A stretch of DNA of 30,010 bases from Bacteroidales bacterium UBA3389. Its GTDB lineage: Bacteria > Bacteroidota > Bacteroidia > Bacteroidales > P3. A program made the translations under genes and the position numbers. Positions within the stretch are counted from its first letter, which is position 1; each line of letters begins with the position of its first letter. Below, one piece after another: positions 7,096-15,492 of this stretch. The notes under the pieces were generated by a model. That model was given only the letters and a program-made list of their open reading frames with translations. It was not told the DNA's origin and did not search any database. The stretch is taken from positions 33,693-63,702 of the forward strand of contig DEPP01000116.1 of the NCBI GenBank assembly GCA_002358835.1. Reading direction: 5' to 3'.

Positions 7096-9143
7096 TATTG
7101 TTTATTTTCGTTTTTTACAACATTGACAGGATATTCCACTCTGACGTGATAGATACTTTGAAGTTTCTTTTTGATAATGGCTTTTATCTTGTTTACATCT
7201 CTGAATGTTATGTCGGAATTGGAAAATTGGTCATCTGCAATCTGACTATCGATTATTCCGTCAACCAATTTCGATATGACTTCTTCGGAATGATTCTTCA
7301 AACTTCTTGATGCCGCTTCCACACTGTCAACCATCATAACAACGGCAGTTTCTCTGCTGAATGGTCTCGGCCCTCTGTAGGTGAATGCTTGCTCATCGAT
7401 AGGAGAGTCCGGGAACTTGGCAAGTTGTTTGTTGTAAAAGAACTTTGTCTTACTTGTTCCGTGATGAGTGCGAATAAAATCGATGATTTGTTCAGGCAAA
7501 CCATATTTTTTTGCAATCTTAACGCCGTTTGTAACGTGTGAAATTATCACTTGGGCAGATTCTTCGTAAGTTATTTCGCTGTGAGGATTGAATCCCGTAT
7601 TTTGGTTTTCGACAAAGAACATAGGAGTCATTATCTTACCAATATCATGATGCAAAGCACCGGCACGGGCAAGCATTGCATTACCTCCGATTTCGTGGAT
7701 CAGGTCCTCGGCAATATTGGCTACTTGAATACAATGTTGAAACGTACCCGGAGCTTTTGAAGATAGTTCTCTGAGTATTTTTGTGTTGGTGTTTGTATAG
7801 CCGATCAATGAAAAATCACTTAGCAAATGAAACATCTTTTCAAGCATGATGACAAATGGAACGGCGAACAAAATCAATATTGCATTGAGGGCAAACATCA
7901 AAAAGCGTTGCCATTCGAGTTGATTCAAATCCATGTTTTGCAAAAGCGAAGTTGCAATGTAAATAAGAGCGTAACTGACAAAGATAAACAAACTTGTAAG
8001 CAAGAAATTTGAGCGTTTATCTGAGTGTTCTATGCTTACAATTGCCATCATTCCCGCAATCAATTGATAGAAAACAAATTCAAAACTATTGGGAACGGCA
8101 AAGCCTATGATGATTATACTTACCAGAAAAACATATAGGGCAGTTTTTGTATTGAAAAATGTTCTGATGATGATAGGAGTAAGACATAGAGGTACGGTGT
8201 AAATATATTTTGGATTGATTTGTAAAACGCTTGCAACGATAAGACTCATAAACAATATGACAAAAAGAATAAGTGTAATCTTTCTGTTGTCTTGATATGC
8301 TTCTTTATTACTATGATTGATGAAAAGCATCATTGCTGTTAGTGCAATGACAACCAAAAGAAATTGTCCTAAGGTAATGGTGTATTGTTTAGTTTTGGAG
8401 ATATTTTGTCCCTCATATTCTTCTTTTAGGGATGAGAGAATTTGGAACTTTTCTTCTGTTATCTGTTCTCCGCGACTTATTATAAGTTCTCCTGTGTAGA
8501 TAAGACCTTTGTTGTTTGTTATTTCCTGCATTTTGGTTGCAAGAACTTGTTCTGTTATGTCTTTGTCTAAACGAAGATTTGCTTTGAGTTGATCGGTTAT
8601 AATCTTAATCAATTCATCTTTGTTTGACAACTTGCTACTTTTTATGCTTTGAGATATTTCTTCAGTTGCTTGTTTAAGAGTGAGGAATGCGTTAGATTCG
8701 TACTCCTGAGCAACGTTATTTTCGAGTAGAACAATGTCATTTTGAGTGTTTCCCCCTATGTTTTGCAGTATTCCTATGGAGTAGAGTTGTTTTATATTGT
8801 CTGTTATAAATTTTAAGGCTTTTGGATCGAGAGAGTTTTCATTTTTGAGTTCAAATTCTCTGATTGTTGAATTTTCGAATGCGGTATCTTTGATGAAAAA
8901 CAGTTTTTTATTACGCTCTATTTCGGCTTTGTCGTTCGCAATTTCCGCATCGGTTTTCTTGATTGCAAAGTCAATTGGTGAAATCAAGTTTTCGTGTTTC
9001 CAAAACTGACCTTTGCTAAATTCATACTTAAAAGACGATTTTGTGGGAAACATAAGCACGATGATTAGTGCTGTCAACAATACTTCACAAGAACGTCTTG
9101 CAATAAGAAGTGTTTTATGTATTTTGCTAGATTTTAATTTCAT
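7095..9143 (-). CDS. pgpH: 7TM-HD membrane phosphodiesterase, PgpH family
   Basis: The 682-residue product has the PgpH architecture. A short N-terminal tail is followed by one membrane segment (about 18-33), then a large extracytoplasmic domain (about 35-265), seven membrane segments (about 268-440) and a cytoplasmic HD domain with HHDIGK at 498-503 and further HD ligands such as THHGT near 559. In Firmicutes PgpH breaks down cyclic di-AMP, with the outer domain as sensor. The same activity here is inferred from the family. It follows the ABC genes mlaF and mlaE with a 13-base gap and overlaps the next gene by one base. Symbol by family; substrate not proven. Confidence 0.88.
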   Translation of the reverse strand: MKLKSSKIHKTLLIARRSCEVLLTALIIVLMFPTKSSFKYEFSKGQFWKHENLISPIDFAIKKTDAEIANDKAEIERNKKLFFIKDTAFENSTIREFELKNENSLDPKALKFITDNIKQLYSIGILQNIGGNTQNDIVLLENNVAQEYESNAFLTLKQATEEISQSIKSSKLSNKDELIKIITDQLKANLRLDKDITEQVLATKMQEITNNKGLIYTGELIISRGEQITEEKFQILSSLKEEYEGQNISKTKQYTITLGQFLLVVIALTAMMLFINHSNKEAYQDNRKITLILFVILFMSLIVASVLQINPKYIYTVPLCLTPIIIRTFFNTKTALYVFLVSIIIIGFAVPNSFEFVFYQLIAGMMAIVSIEHSDKRSNFLLTSLFIFVSYALIYIATSLLQNMDLNQLEWQRFLMFALNAILILFAVPFVIMLEKMFHLLSDFSLIGYTNTNTKILRELSSKAPGTFQHCIQVANIAEDLIHEIGGNAMLARAGALHHDIGKIMTPMFFVENQNTGFNPHSEITYEESAQVIISHVTNGVKIAKKYGLPEQIIDFIRTHHGTSKTKFFYNKQLAKFPDSPIDEQAFTYRGPRPFSRETAVVMMVDSVEAASRSLKNHSEEVISKLVDGIIDSQIADDQFSNSDITFRDVNKIKAIIKKKLQSIYHVRVEYPVNVVKNENKQ

Positions 9144-9156
9144 AACAAATTTTTTT

Positions 9157-9906
9157 TTAGTTTTTTTGTAATTTCTTTGTTAATGCAGAGCAGAAAATGA
9201 AGTCTTTTAGTTCCTGATTATCGGTTTCCAAAATGTTTTGATTGCTTCCCTGCCACCAAAGTTGCCCTTCATTTATGAAATTTATATTTTCTCCGATTTC
9301 CATTACAGAATTCATGTCGTGAGTATTGACAATGGTAGTTATATTGTACTCATGAGTGATTTCCATTATCAATTTGTCAATTACGATTGAAGTAAGAGGG
9401 TCAAGACCTGAGTTTGGTTCGTCGCAAAACAAATATTTGGGTTGTGTAGCTATTGCTCGAGCTATCGCAATTCTCTTTTGCATTCCACCGCTTAACTCCG
9501 AAGGCATTAGTTTGTTGATTCCGCTAAGATTAACTCTTTCTAAACAAAAATCAACTCTTTTTTTCATTGTTTTGTAATCAGAACGTTGAAACATTCTTAT
9601 AGGGAACATTATATTTTCTTCAACATTCATCGAATCGAACAACGCACTGCCCTGAAACAACATGCCGATATCTTTGCGTAAATTTACCTTTTCTTTTTTT
9701 GAAAGTTGCCTTAAAATTCTCTCATCAAAGTGAATAAAACCTTCGTCAGGCGAATACAATCCGACCAAACACTTCATCAATACCGTCTTTCCGCTACCGC
9801 TTTTGCCTATGATAAGATTGCATTTTCCGTTTTCAAATTCTGTCGATATGTTTTTCAGAACTTGTTTGTCGTTAAAAAATTTAGATACATTCTCTACTTT
9901 AATCAT
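9157..9906 (-). CDS. mlaF: ABC transporter ATPase, MlaF family
   Basis: This is the cytoplasmic ATPase of a Mla/Mkl-type lipid transporter, which moves phospholipid between the inner membrane and an MCE-domain carrier. The 249-residue product has Walker A GKSGSGKT at 34-41, the Q-loop FQGSALFDSM near 84-93, the signature LSGGMQKR at 138-145, Walker B YLFCDEP at 158-164 and an H-loop in NTHDM. The FDSM stretch after the Q-loop is typical of MlaF. The gene begins four bases after the permease gene mlaE, so the two clearly belong together. No MCE (mlaD) gene is in this window. Confidence 0.9.
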   Translation of the reverse strand: MIKVENVSKFFNDKQVLKNISTEFENGKCNLIIGKSGSGKTVLMKCLVGLYSPDEGFIHFDERILRQLSKKEKVNLRKDIGMLFQGSALFDSMNVEENIMFPIRMFQRSDYKTMKKRVDFCLERVNLSGINKLMPSELSGGMQKRIAIARAIATQPKYLFCDEPNSGLDPLTSIVIDKLIMEITHEYNITTIVNTHDMNSVMEIGENINFINEGQLWWQGSNQNILETDNQELKDFIFCSALTKKLQKN

Positions 9907-9910
9907 AAGC

Positions 9911-10660
9911 TTACATGAACAAGTTTGTTAAAATCAAATCAAAAATCATTATGACTATACTGCTTTGTACTACAGCTTTTGTTGATTGTATGCCTACTTC
10001 AACTGAACCTCCCTTAAGTGTATAGCCTCTATAAGATGCTATTGTTGAGATTATGATTGCGTTTACAAAGGTTTTTACGATTGCAAATATCATATCGATG
10101 TCTTGATATTCCAATCTCAAGCCTTCGATATAAGCATTCATTGTAAGAGAGCCCAAAGCCCAAACTCCGAAAGCACCTCCCAATAGTGCTATAAATATGC
10201 TTAAGATAATCAAAAGCGGGAAAAAAATCATTGAAGCGATGATTTTGGGCAATATAAGATAAGAAGCGGTGTTTACACCCATTACTTCTAAGGCATCGAT
10301 TTGTTCACTGATTCTTTGCGAACCCAATTCTGAAGCAATGCGTGAGGCACATTTGCCAGCCAAGATAAGAGATATGATGGTAGGTGAAAATTCCAAGATA
10401 ATTGTTTTCCTTGAAGCAAATCCGTAAACCCAGTCAGGATATATCGGATTTTCCAAATTCAAAAGTAATTGTATGACAACGGCCGCTCCAACAAAAACAG
10501 AAATAATGGCAACAATAGGAATGGAATCCAATCCCAAAACCCTCATTTCGAAAAGCAACTTTCGGTAAAATACATGCATATTTTGCGGTTTCCGAAAAGC
10601 CTCTTTCATAAGCAGAAGATAGCTTCCAAATTCTTCGAAAAAGTTTTTAATCGCTTTCAT
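9911..10660 (-). CDS. mlaE: MlaE/YrbE-family ABC permease
   Basis: The 249-residue inner-membrane protein belongs to the MlaE permease family, partner of the ATPase encoded four bases downstream. It has an N-terminal interfacial helix, then about five membrane segments, with the family-typical LVLAGKCASRIASELGS-like block (here ILAGKCASRIASELGS near 100-115) and QIDALEVMGVN after it, the region that contacts the ATPase. The length is normal. It starts two bases after clpC, placing lipid transport in the same transcript as a protein-quality ATPase. The transported lipid is inferred from the family. Confidence 0.9.
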   Translation of the reverse strand: MKAIKNFFEEFGSYLLLMKEAFRKPQNMHVFYRKLLFEMRVLGLDSIPIVAIISVFVGAAVVIQLLLNLENPIYPDWVYGFASRKTIILEFSPTIISLILAGKCASRIASELGSQRISEQIDALEVMGVNTASYLILPKIIASMIFFPLLIILSIFIALLGGAFGVWALGSLTMNAYIEGLRLEYQDIDMIFAIVKTFVNAIIISTIASYRGYTLKGGSVEVGIQSTKAVVQSSIVIMIFDLILTNLFM

Positions 10661-10662
10661 AT

Positions 10663-13215
10663 TTATATTTCAGAATCTTTGTTTTTGATTTTGAAAGTCA
10701 ATTGATTGTTTTCCTTATCGGAATCGATGTATATCTCACCTCCGTTCTCGGTTGATTGTTCCAAAAGCAAGTCGCTAAGCGGTATTTCAATCATCGATTG
10801 TATTCCTCTTTTGATAGGTCTTGCACCGTATTGGCTGTCTTCGGTTTGTGTTATGATAAGTTCTTTTGCTTCTTTGGAAACATTCAATTCGTACTTCAAT
10901 TCGCTCAATCGTTTCTTCAATTCACTCAATTCCAAATCAACAATCTTAATCATATCTTCCGAATTAAGGCTGTTGAAGAAAATAATCTCATCTATTCGAT
11001 TAAGGAATTCAGGAGAAAAAGTCTTTTTCAAATCTTTTTCAATTACACCTTGCTCCAACGATGCAATATTCTTTTGGATTGTTGTTGTTGAAAATCCGAC
11101 TCCGACCCCAAAATCTTTCAGTTTTCTCGAACCTACATTTGATGTCATAATGATTATAGTATTCTTAAAGTCGGTTTTGCGTCCAGAAGCATCGGTTAAA
11201 TGACCTTCATCAAGAATTTGAAGTAAAAGATTGAAAACATCCGGATGGGCTTTTTCGATTTCATCAAATAAAATGATTGAATACGGATGTGTTCTGACTT
11301 TTTCGGTCAGTTGTCCAGCTTGTTCGTATCCTACATAGCCCGGAGGAGCTCCTATCAGTTTGGATACGCTGAACTTTTCCATATATTCGCTCATGTCGAT
11401 ACGAATCAAATTATCTTGAGAGCCGAATAAATATTGTGCAAGTTTCTTTGCGAGCAATGTTTTGCCGACTCCGGTAGAGCCGATAAAGATAAAACTTCCG
11501 CTTGGACGGTTTGGATCTTTCAATCCCGTTCTCGCTCGTTTTATGGCTTGACAAACTTTCTCTACAGCAAGCTTTTGTCCAATCACTTGTTTGGAAAGAA
11601 CATCTTGCATATTGAGAAGTTTTTGCTTTTCGTTTTGTTCAAGTTTTTCTATGCTGATACCTGTCGATTGTGATATAACAATGGCAACATCTTGCTCGTT
11701 TACCTCTTGCGGATTATCGGATATGCTGAGTTTTAATCTATCTTCCTCTTCTTTGAGTTTGATTTGCAAGGCATCGATTTTGTTTTTAATCGCTAAAGCC
11801 TTTTCAAACTCTTGATTGATTGCACATTTGTGTTTTTCTCTCTTTGCTTCGATTAGTGATTTGTGAATAGTTTTGATTTCTTCCGGGATATTGCATCTGT
11901 GAATGTGCTTATTAGCACCTACTTCATCCATTATATCGATTGCTTTATCGGGAAGATTTCTATCAGTTATGTATCTGTCTGTGAGAGTTACGCATGCCTT
12001 AATTGCTTCATCGGAATAAATAACGTTATGAAAAGATTCGTATTTGCCTTTTATGTTTTCCAGAATGTTAATTGTTTCAACTATGTTCGTAGGTTCAATA
12101 AGAATCTTTTGGAAACGACGTTCCAATGCTCCGTCTGCTTCGATATATTTTCTGTATTCTTCGATTGTTGTTGCTCCAATGCACTGAATTTCTCCACGAG
12201 CCAAAGCCGGCTTGAATATGTTTGAGGCATCCAACCCACCTTCTGAATTTCCGGCTCCTGCAATTGTGTGAATCTCGTCTATAAACACGATTATATCTTT
12301 GTTCTTCTCAAGTTCGGCAATCAGATTCTTTATTCTCTCTTCAAATTGTCCTCTATACTTGGTGCCGGCCACAACCAAAGCTAAATCTAACGTGTATATT
12401 TTCTTATTCAACAAAGAAAACGGTATGTTCTTTTCTGCTATGCGAATTGCTAACCCTTCTGCAATGCTGCTTTTCCCAACACCGGGTTCGCCAATCAAAA
12501 TAGGGTTGTTTTTCTTTCTTCGAGAGAGTATTCTGCAAATGTGTTCTATTTCGTTTTCTCGTCCGATGACAGGATCCAAATCCCCGTTTTCGGCAAGTTT
12601 CGAAAGGTTTTTGCCAAAGCTGTCAAGCATAGGAGTTGCCGGAGTCGGATTTGAGTAATCGGAACGACTGTTTAACACAGGAGAACCAATGTTTGAAGAT
12701 TCGGAATTGTGTTTTTCAAAAGCTATCAACAAGTCTCTATCTTTATTATCTTCCTTTGGAACGATTTGACTTTGAGAAGAATTTTCTCGTCTGTATCTTT
12801 CAAAAGATTCATAGCTTATGCCATATCCTCGGAGTGTTGTTGCTGTGTTGGAATCTTTGTAATGCAAAATTGCGGAAAGAAGATCTTCGCTTCCTACTTC
12901 TTTTTTGTGAAATTTCAAACTTTCCAAATTCGAAATTTTTATAACCTTTTCCGCACCTTCACCCAAAGTCATATCGTTTTTATCCACAATCGTACCAAAA
13001 TCCGATTCTGTTTCTTTGAGTTCTTGTTCGATTATAAATTTCAATTGCTCACAATCACAAACCTGATTCAAATAGATACAAGCTCTGCTTTGTTTTGTGC
13101 GTAAAATGGAGAGCAGAATGTGTTCGGTTTCTATTCGATCCGAGTTCAATCTTACAGCTTCCCCATAACTATTCTTAAGTATGTTTTCTGCGTTTTGGCT
13201 TAATTTGAATTCCAT
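10663..13215 (-). CDS. clpC: ATP-dependent Clp protease ATPase subunit ClpC
   Basis: This AAA+ unfoldase feeds proteins to ClpP. The 850-residue product has a Clp-N domain (1-145), AAA-1 with Walker A GEPGVGKS at 242-249 and Walker B IIVFIDEIH near 308-316, a UVR-like helical insert near 463-490 (EFEKALAIKNKIDALQ), and AAA-2 with Walker A GSTGVGKT at 579-586, Walker B IILFDEIE near 647-654 and SNVGS sensor 1 near 692. The UVR insert and length fit ClpC rather than ClpB, which has a long coiled-coil middle domain, or ClpA. It heads a compact run with mlaE, mlaF, the HD protein and the nucleotidyltransferase; a promoter candidate lies at 13263-13291. McsAB partners are not seen. Confidence 0.93.
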   Translation of the reverse strand: MEFKLSQNAENILKNSYGEAVRLNSDRIETEHILLSILRTKQSRACIYLNQVCDCEQLKFIIEQELKETESDFGTIVDKNDMTLGEGAEKVIKISNLESLKFHKKEVGSEDLLSAILHYKDSNTATTLRGYGISYESFERYRRENSSQSQIVPKEDNKDRDLLIAFEKHNSESSNIGSPVLNSRSDYSNPTPATPMLDSFGKNLSKLAENGDLDPVIGRENEIEHICRILSRRKKNNPILIGEPGVGKSSIAEGLAIRIAEKNIPFSLLNKKIYTLDLALVVAGTKYRGQFEERIKNLIAELEKNKDIIVFIDEIHTIAGAGNSEGGLDASNIFKPALARGEIQCIGATTIEEYRKYIEADGALERRFQKILIEPTNIVETINILENIKGKYESFHNVIYSDEAIKACVTLTDRYITDRNLPDKAIDIMDEVGANKHIHRCNIPEEIKTIHKSLIEAKREKHKCAINQEFEKALAIKNKIDALQIKLKEEEDRLKLSISDNPQEVNEQDVAIVISQSTGISIEKLEQNEKQKLLNMQDVLSKQVIGQKLAVEKVCQAIKRARTGLKDPNRPSGSFIFIGSTGVGKTLLAKKLAQYLFGSQDNLIRIDMSEYMEKFSVSKLIGAPPGYVGYEQAGQLTEKVRTHPYSIILFDEIEKAHPDVFNLLLQILDEGHLTDASGRKTDFKNTIIIMTSNVGSRKLKDFGVGVGFSTTTIQKNIASLEQGVIEKDLKKTFSPEFLNRIDEIIFFNSLNSEDMIKIVDLELSELKKRLSELKYELNVSKEAKELIITQTEDSQYGARPIKRGIQSMIEIPLSDLLLEQSTENGGEIYIDSDKENNQLTFKIKNKDSEI

Positions 13216-13262
13216 GTGCTATTTGCTTTAACCCTTACTTCGTTATACTCTTATACAAGAAA

Positions 13263-13291
13263 CAAAAGTAATTGTTTTATACGAGATGCAA
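13263..13291 (-). promoter_or_regulatory. Promoter candidate for the clpC run
   Basis: On the minus strand, TACTTTTG (13263-13270) matches TAnnTTTG, with a TTG at 13289-13291 after an 18-base spacer. Transcription would begin near 13259, leaving a leader of about 44 bases before clpC. Confidence 0.5.
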
Positions 13292-13344
13292 GAAACAAAA
13301 TGCTCTTTTGTTTCAACATCTTTTTGTTAATCTTTCGAAAGATT
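13292..13344 (-). terminator. Two AT-rich dyads after marC, possible weak terminator
   Basis: AATCTTTCGAAAGATT at 13329-13344 is a perfect 16-base palindrome that abuts the marC stop codon. Further on, GAAACAAAA at 13292-13300 pairs with TTTTGTTTC at 13306-13314 (9 bp, five-base loop). Neither has a long T-run outside the stem, so termination is a guess. Confidence 0.4.
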
Positions 13345-13931
13345 TAATTCAGTAGAGATGATAGGTTGGTTACAATCAGCTTTACGCTCATTGCCAACAA
13401 TATAATCCCGAAAAATTTTCTCAAAATATAGATTCCGCCTTTGCCGAGTATTTTTTCCATAAGGTCAACTTTCTTTATGACGATATAAACTATCAACATA
13501 TTTAGTGCAATGGCAAGAATGATATTAAGAGTTGAGCATTCTGCACGAAGAGAAAGGCATGTTGTCAAAGAGCCTGCCCCTGCAATCAGAGGAAAGACAA
13601 GAGGCACAATTGTCGAACTGCCTTCTGCAGCATCGTTTTTGAAAATCGTTATATTGAAAGTCATTTCTATTGCTAAGGCTATAAGAACGATCGCACCGGC
13701 AATTGCAAACGATGGAATATCCACGTTAAAGAATTTAAGTAATCCTTCTCCCATAAAAAGGAAAAGAACAAGCAAAAGAAAAGATATTATAGCCGCTTTA
13801 CCCGAATGAACTTTGCCACTCTTTTGTTTCAAATCCAATATGATGGGAATTGAACCTGTTATGTCGATTACAGCAAACAATACCATGAATGCAGTCATCA
13901 TTTCTTTGAAATCAAAACTTCCTAAACTCAT
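13344..13931 (-). CDS. MarC-family integral membrane protein
   Basis: The 195-residue product is almost wholly hydrophobic, with about six membrane segments. It carries MarC family features: an opening segment with FAVIDITGSIPIIL, a central positive loop (KQKSGKVHSGKAA), and PLVFPLIAGAGSLTT near 115-130. MarC was first linked to multiple antibiotic resistance in E. coli, but that link was withdrawn and the family role is unknown. It stands alone: 128 bases separate it from clpC and 173 from the DUF4159 gene. The 5' region holds array E, including a TATCTTTG that could serve as its -7 box. Confidence 0.88.
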   Translation of the reverse strand: MSLGSFDFKEMMTAFMVLFAVIDITGSIPIILDLKQKSGKVHSGKAAIISFLLLVLFLFMGEGLLKFFNVDIPSFAIAGAIVLIALAIEMTFNITIFKNDAAEGSSTIVPLVFPLIAGAGSLTTCLSLRAECSTLNIILAIALNMLIVYIVIKKVDLMEKILGKGGIYILRKFFGIILLAMSVKLIVTNLSSLLN

Positions 13932-14013
13932 ATTTCCTTGTATTTGTATGTTTTCTGATAATTGATTTAAGTCATCTATGTTAGAAACTCCAAAGTCTTG
14001 ATTATTGTTTTAT

Positions 14014-14086
14014 AAAATCAAGAAAGAATTTCACGAAACAAAGATACAATTTTTTAGAATAAGGAATCAGTAAAATGAAACAAAGA
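14014..14086 (+). repeat. 21-base-period array, locus E
   Basis: Cores AAAATCAAGA at 14014, GAAACAAAGA at 14035 and GAAACAAAGA at 14077 are spaced 21 and 42 bases. The skipped position, 14056, holds the weak form AGAATAAGGA. An inverted copy of the core (TCTTGATT, 13996-14003) faces AATCAAGA at 14016-14023, giving an 8-bp hairpin with a 12-base loop. The array lies in the gap between the DUF4159 gene and marC. Confidence 0.7.
14039..14046 (-). promoter_or_regulatory. Possible -7 box for marC inside array E
   Basis: Read on the minus strand, the core at 14035 continues as TATCTTTG, a match to TAnnTTTG about 108 bases before the marC ATG. No -33 TTTG is at the usual distance. The match may simply follow from the repeat sequence. 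Confidence 0.25.
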
Positions 14087-14104
14087 TTTGTAAGAGCCTG
14101 TTTT

Positions 14105-14773
14105 TTATTGCATAAAAACATATCGAACTATGTTTGCTCCCATTTGAAGAGCCTCGATATGCTTCTCTTGAGTATCGTTATGCACTTCTATATCTTCCCA
14201 ACCGTCTCCCAGATCGCATTCGTAAGAATAAAAACATACCAAACGCCCTTCATATATCAAACCATAGCCTTTTGGTTGTTTGTTGTCGTGCTCGTGGATC
14301 TTAGGAAGACCATTTGAAAAGGTGAATTTTTGATGATAAATCGGATGATTGAAAGGCAGTTCTACAAAATCGCATTCGGGAAGAACTTTTTTCATTTCCC
14401 GTCTGATGTATGCGTCTAAGCCATAGTTGTCATCGATATGCAGAAAACCTCCTGCCAAAAGGTAGTTTCTCAAATTTGTTGCTTCATCTTGAGAAAATAC
14501 AACATTGCCATGTCCTGTCAGATGCAAAAGAGGATATAGGAATATCTCACTGCTGCCAACCTCGATTGTAGGATGATTAACCTCAAGATTGGTTTGCAGT
14601 TCGCTATTGCAAAATTTAATCAAATTGGGTAGGGAAGTTGGGTTTGCATACCAATCTCCACCGCCTCCGTATTTGAGAAGAGCGATTGAGTTTTGAGCAT
14701 TTGCTTGATTGAAAGCAAAAAACAAAAAAATGAAAGCAAAAGATAAAATCGATGTTTTTTGTTTTCCGTACAT
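14105..14773 (-). CDS. Secreted DUF4159-domain protein
   Basis: The 222-residue product has a signal peptide (about 1-26, ending NANA) and one DUF4159 domain. Diagnostic parts are ALLKYGGGGDWYANPTSL near 31-48, PLLHLTGHGNVVFS near 81-94, GGFLHIDDNYG near 107-117 and a tryptophan- and acid-rich stretch near the C-terminus. The fold resembles a glutamine-amidotransferase-like alpha/beta domain; the activity is unknown. In the related gliding bacteria DUF4159 proteins often sit with von Willebrand and MoxR genes, which are not here. It begins five bases after rsmE in one unit. The signal-peptide DNA itself shows two copies of GAAAGCAAAA 21 bases apart (14711 and 14732). Confidence 0.82.
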   Translation of the reverse strand: MYGKQKTSILSFAFIFLFFAFNQANAQNSIALLKYGGGGDWYANPTSLPNLIKFCNSELQTNLEVNHPTIEVGSSEIFLYPLLHLTGHGNVVFSQDEATNLRNYLLAGGFLHIDDNYGLDAYIRREMKKVLPECDFVELPFNHPIYHQKFTFSNGLPKIHEHDNKQPKGYGLIYEGRLVCFYSYECDLGDGWEDIEVHNDTQEKHIEALQMGANIVRYVFMQ

Positions 14774-14778
14774 TGATT

Positions 14779-15483
14779 CTATAAATTGATGAAATGAACG
14801 CCTTGTACAGCATACAGAGCCGCTGTTTCTGTTCTCAATCTTGCTTCTCCTAAAGACAGAGCCTTAAATCCTTTCGATAGAGCGTAAGAAACCTCTTGTT
14901 CGGAAAAGTCTCCTTCTGGACCAATCAAAATAATAACGTCCTCATTTGGCAAACATGCTTCTTTCAAATTTACTCTGTCCTCACCACTGCAAGTCGCGAT
15001 AAACTTTTTGCTTTCCTTAGCCTCGTCGACAATCTGTTTGAAATCTCTCAAATCATTTACCTTTGGAACGAAAGCTTTAAGCGACTGTTTGACTGCCGAG
15101 ATTACTACTTTCTCCAAACGTTCTGTCTTTATATTTGTGCGTTCGCTATATCGGCTTTTGAATAATGATATTTCGTCTATGCCCATTTCGGTGGCTTTTT
15201 CGGTAAACCATTCGGTTCGAGCATTGTTTTTGGTTGGTGCCATAGCGATATGAATACGGTAATTCCTTTTGTCGTATGATGGAATTTCTTCTTTAACAAC
15301 GCAAAGGCAAGCTCCGACAGCGGCTTGTATTATTTCCGCTTTATAAATATTGCCCACACCATTTGTGAGCAATATTTCGTCTCCCTCTCTCATGCGAAGA
15401 ACTTTAACGCAATGCGTTGCTTCTTCTTTATTGAGGCTGTATGTTTGTTCGGGATCAAGATCCGGTGTGTAGAAAAGGTGCAT
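14779..15483 (-). CDS. rsmE: 16S rRNA (uracil-1498 N3) methyltransferase
   Basis: RsmE methylates N3 of U1498 in helix 44 of 16S rRNA, using SAM. The 234-residue product has an N-terminal PUA-like domain (about 1-70) and a SPOUT-fold catalytic domain. The knot motifs are intact: LIGPEGDFS near 186-194 and LGEARLRTETAALYA at 211-225. AVKQSLKAFVP near 130-140 fits the family block, with K where R is frequent. The gene sits between a barrel-type envelope protein (nine bases upstream) and a DUF4159 protein (five bases downstream), so the three are probably one transcript. Confidence 0.95.
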   Translation of the reverse strand: MHLFYTPDLDPEQTYSLNKEEATHCVKVLRMREGDEILLTNGVGNIYKAEIIQAAVGACLCVVKEEIPSYDKRNYRIHIAMAPTKNNARTEWFTEKATEMGIDEISLFKSRYSERTNIKTERLEKVVISAVKQSLKAFVPKVNDLRDFKQIVDEAKESKKFIATCSGEDRVNLKEACLPNEDVIILIGPEGDFSEQEVSYALSKGFKALSLGEARLRTETAALYAVQGVHFINL

Positions 15484-15492
15484 CGCAAATTT

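Noticed and set aside
13251..13299. GAAACAAAA at 13259 and 13292 as members of the 21-base family
   Set aside because: They are 33 bases apart, which breaks the otherwise strict phase, and one is part of a hairpin arm.
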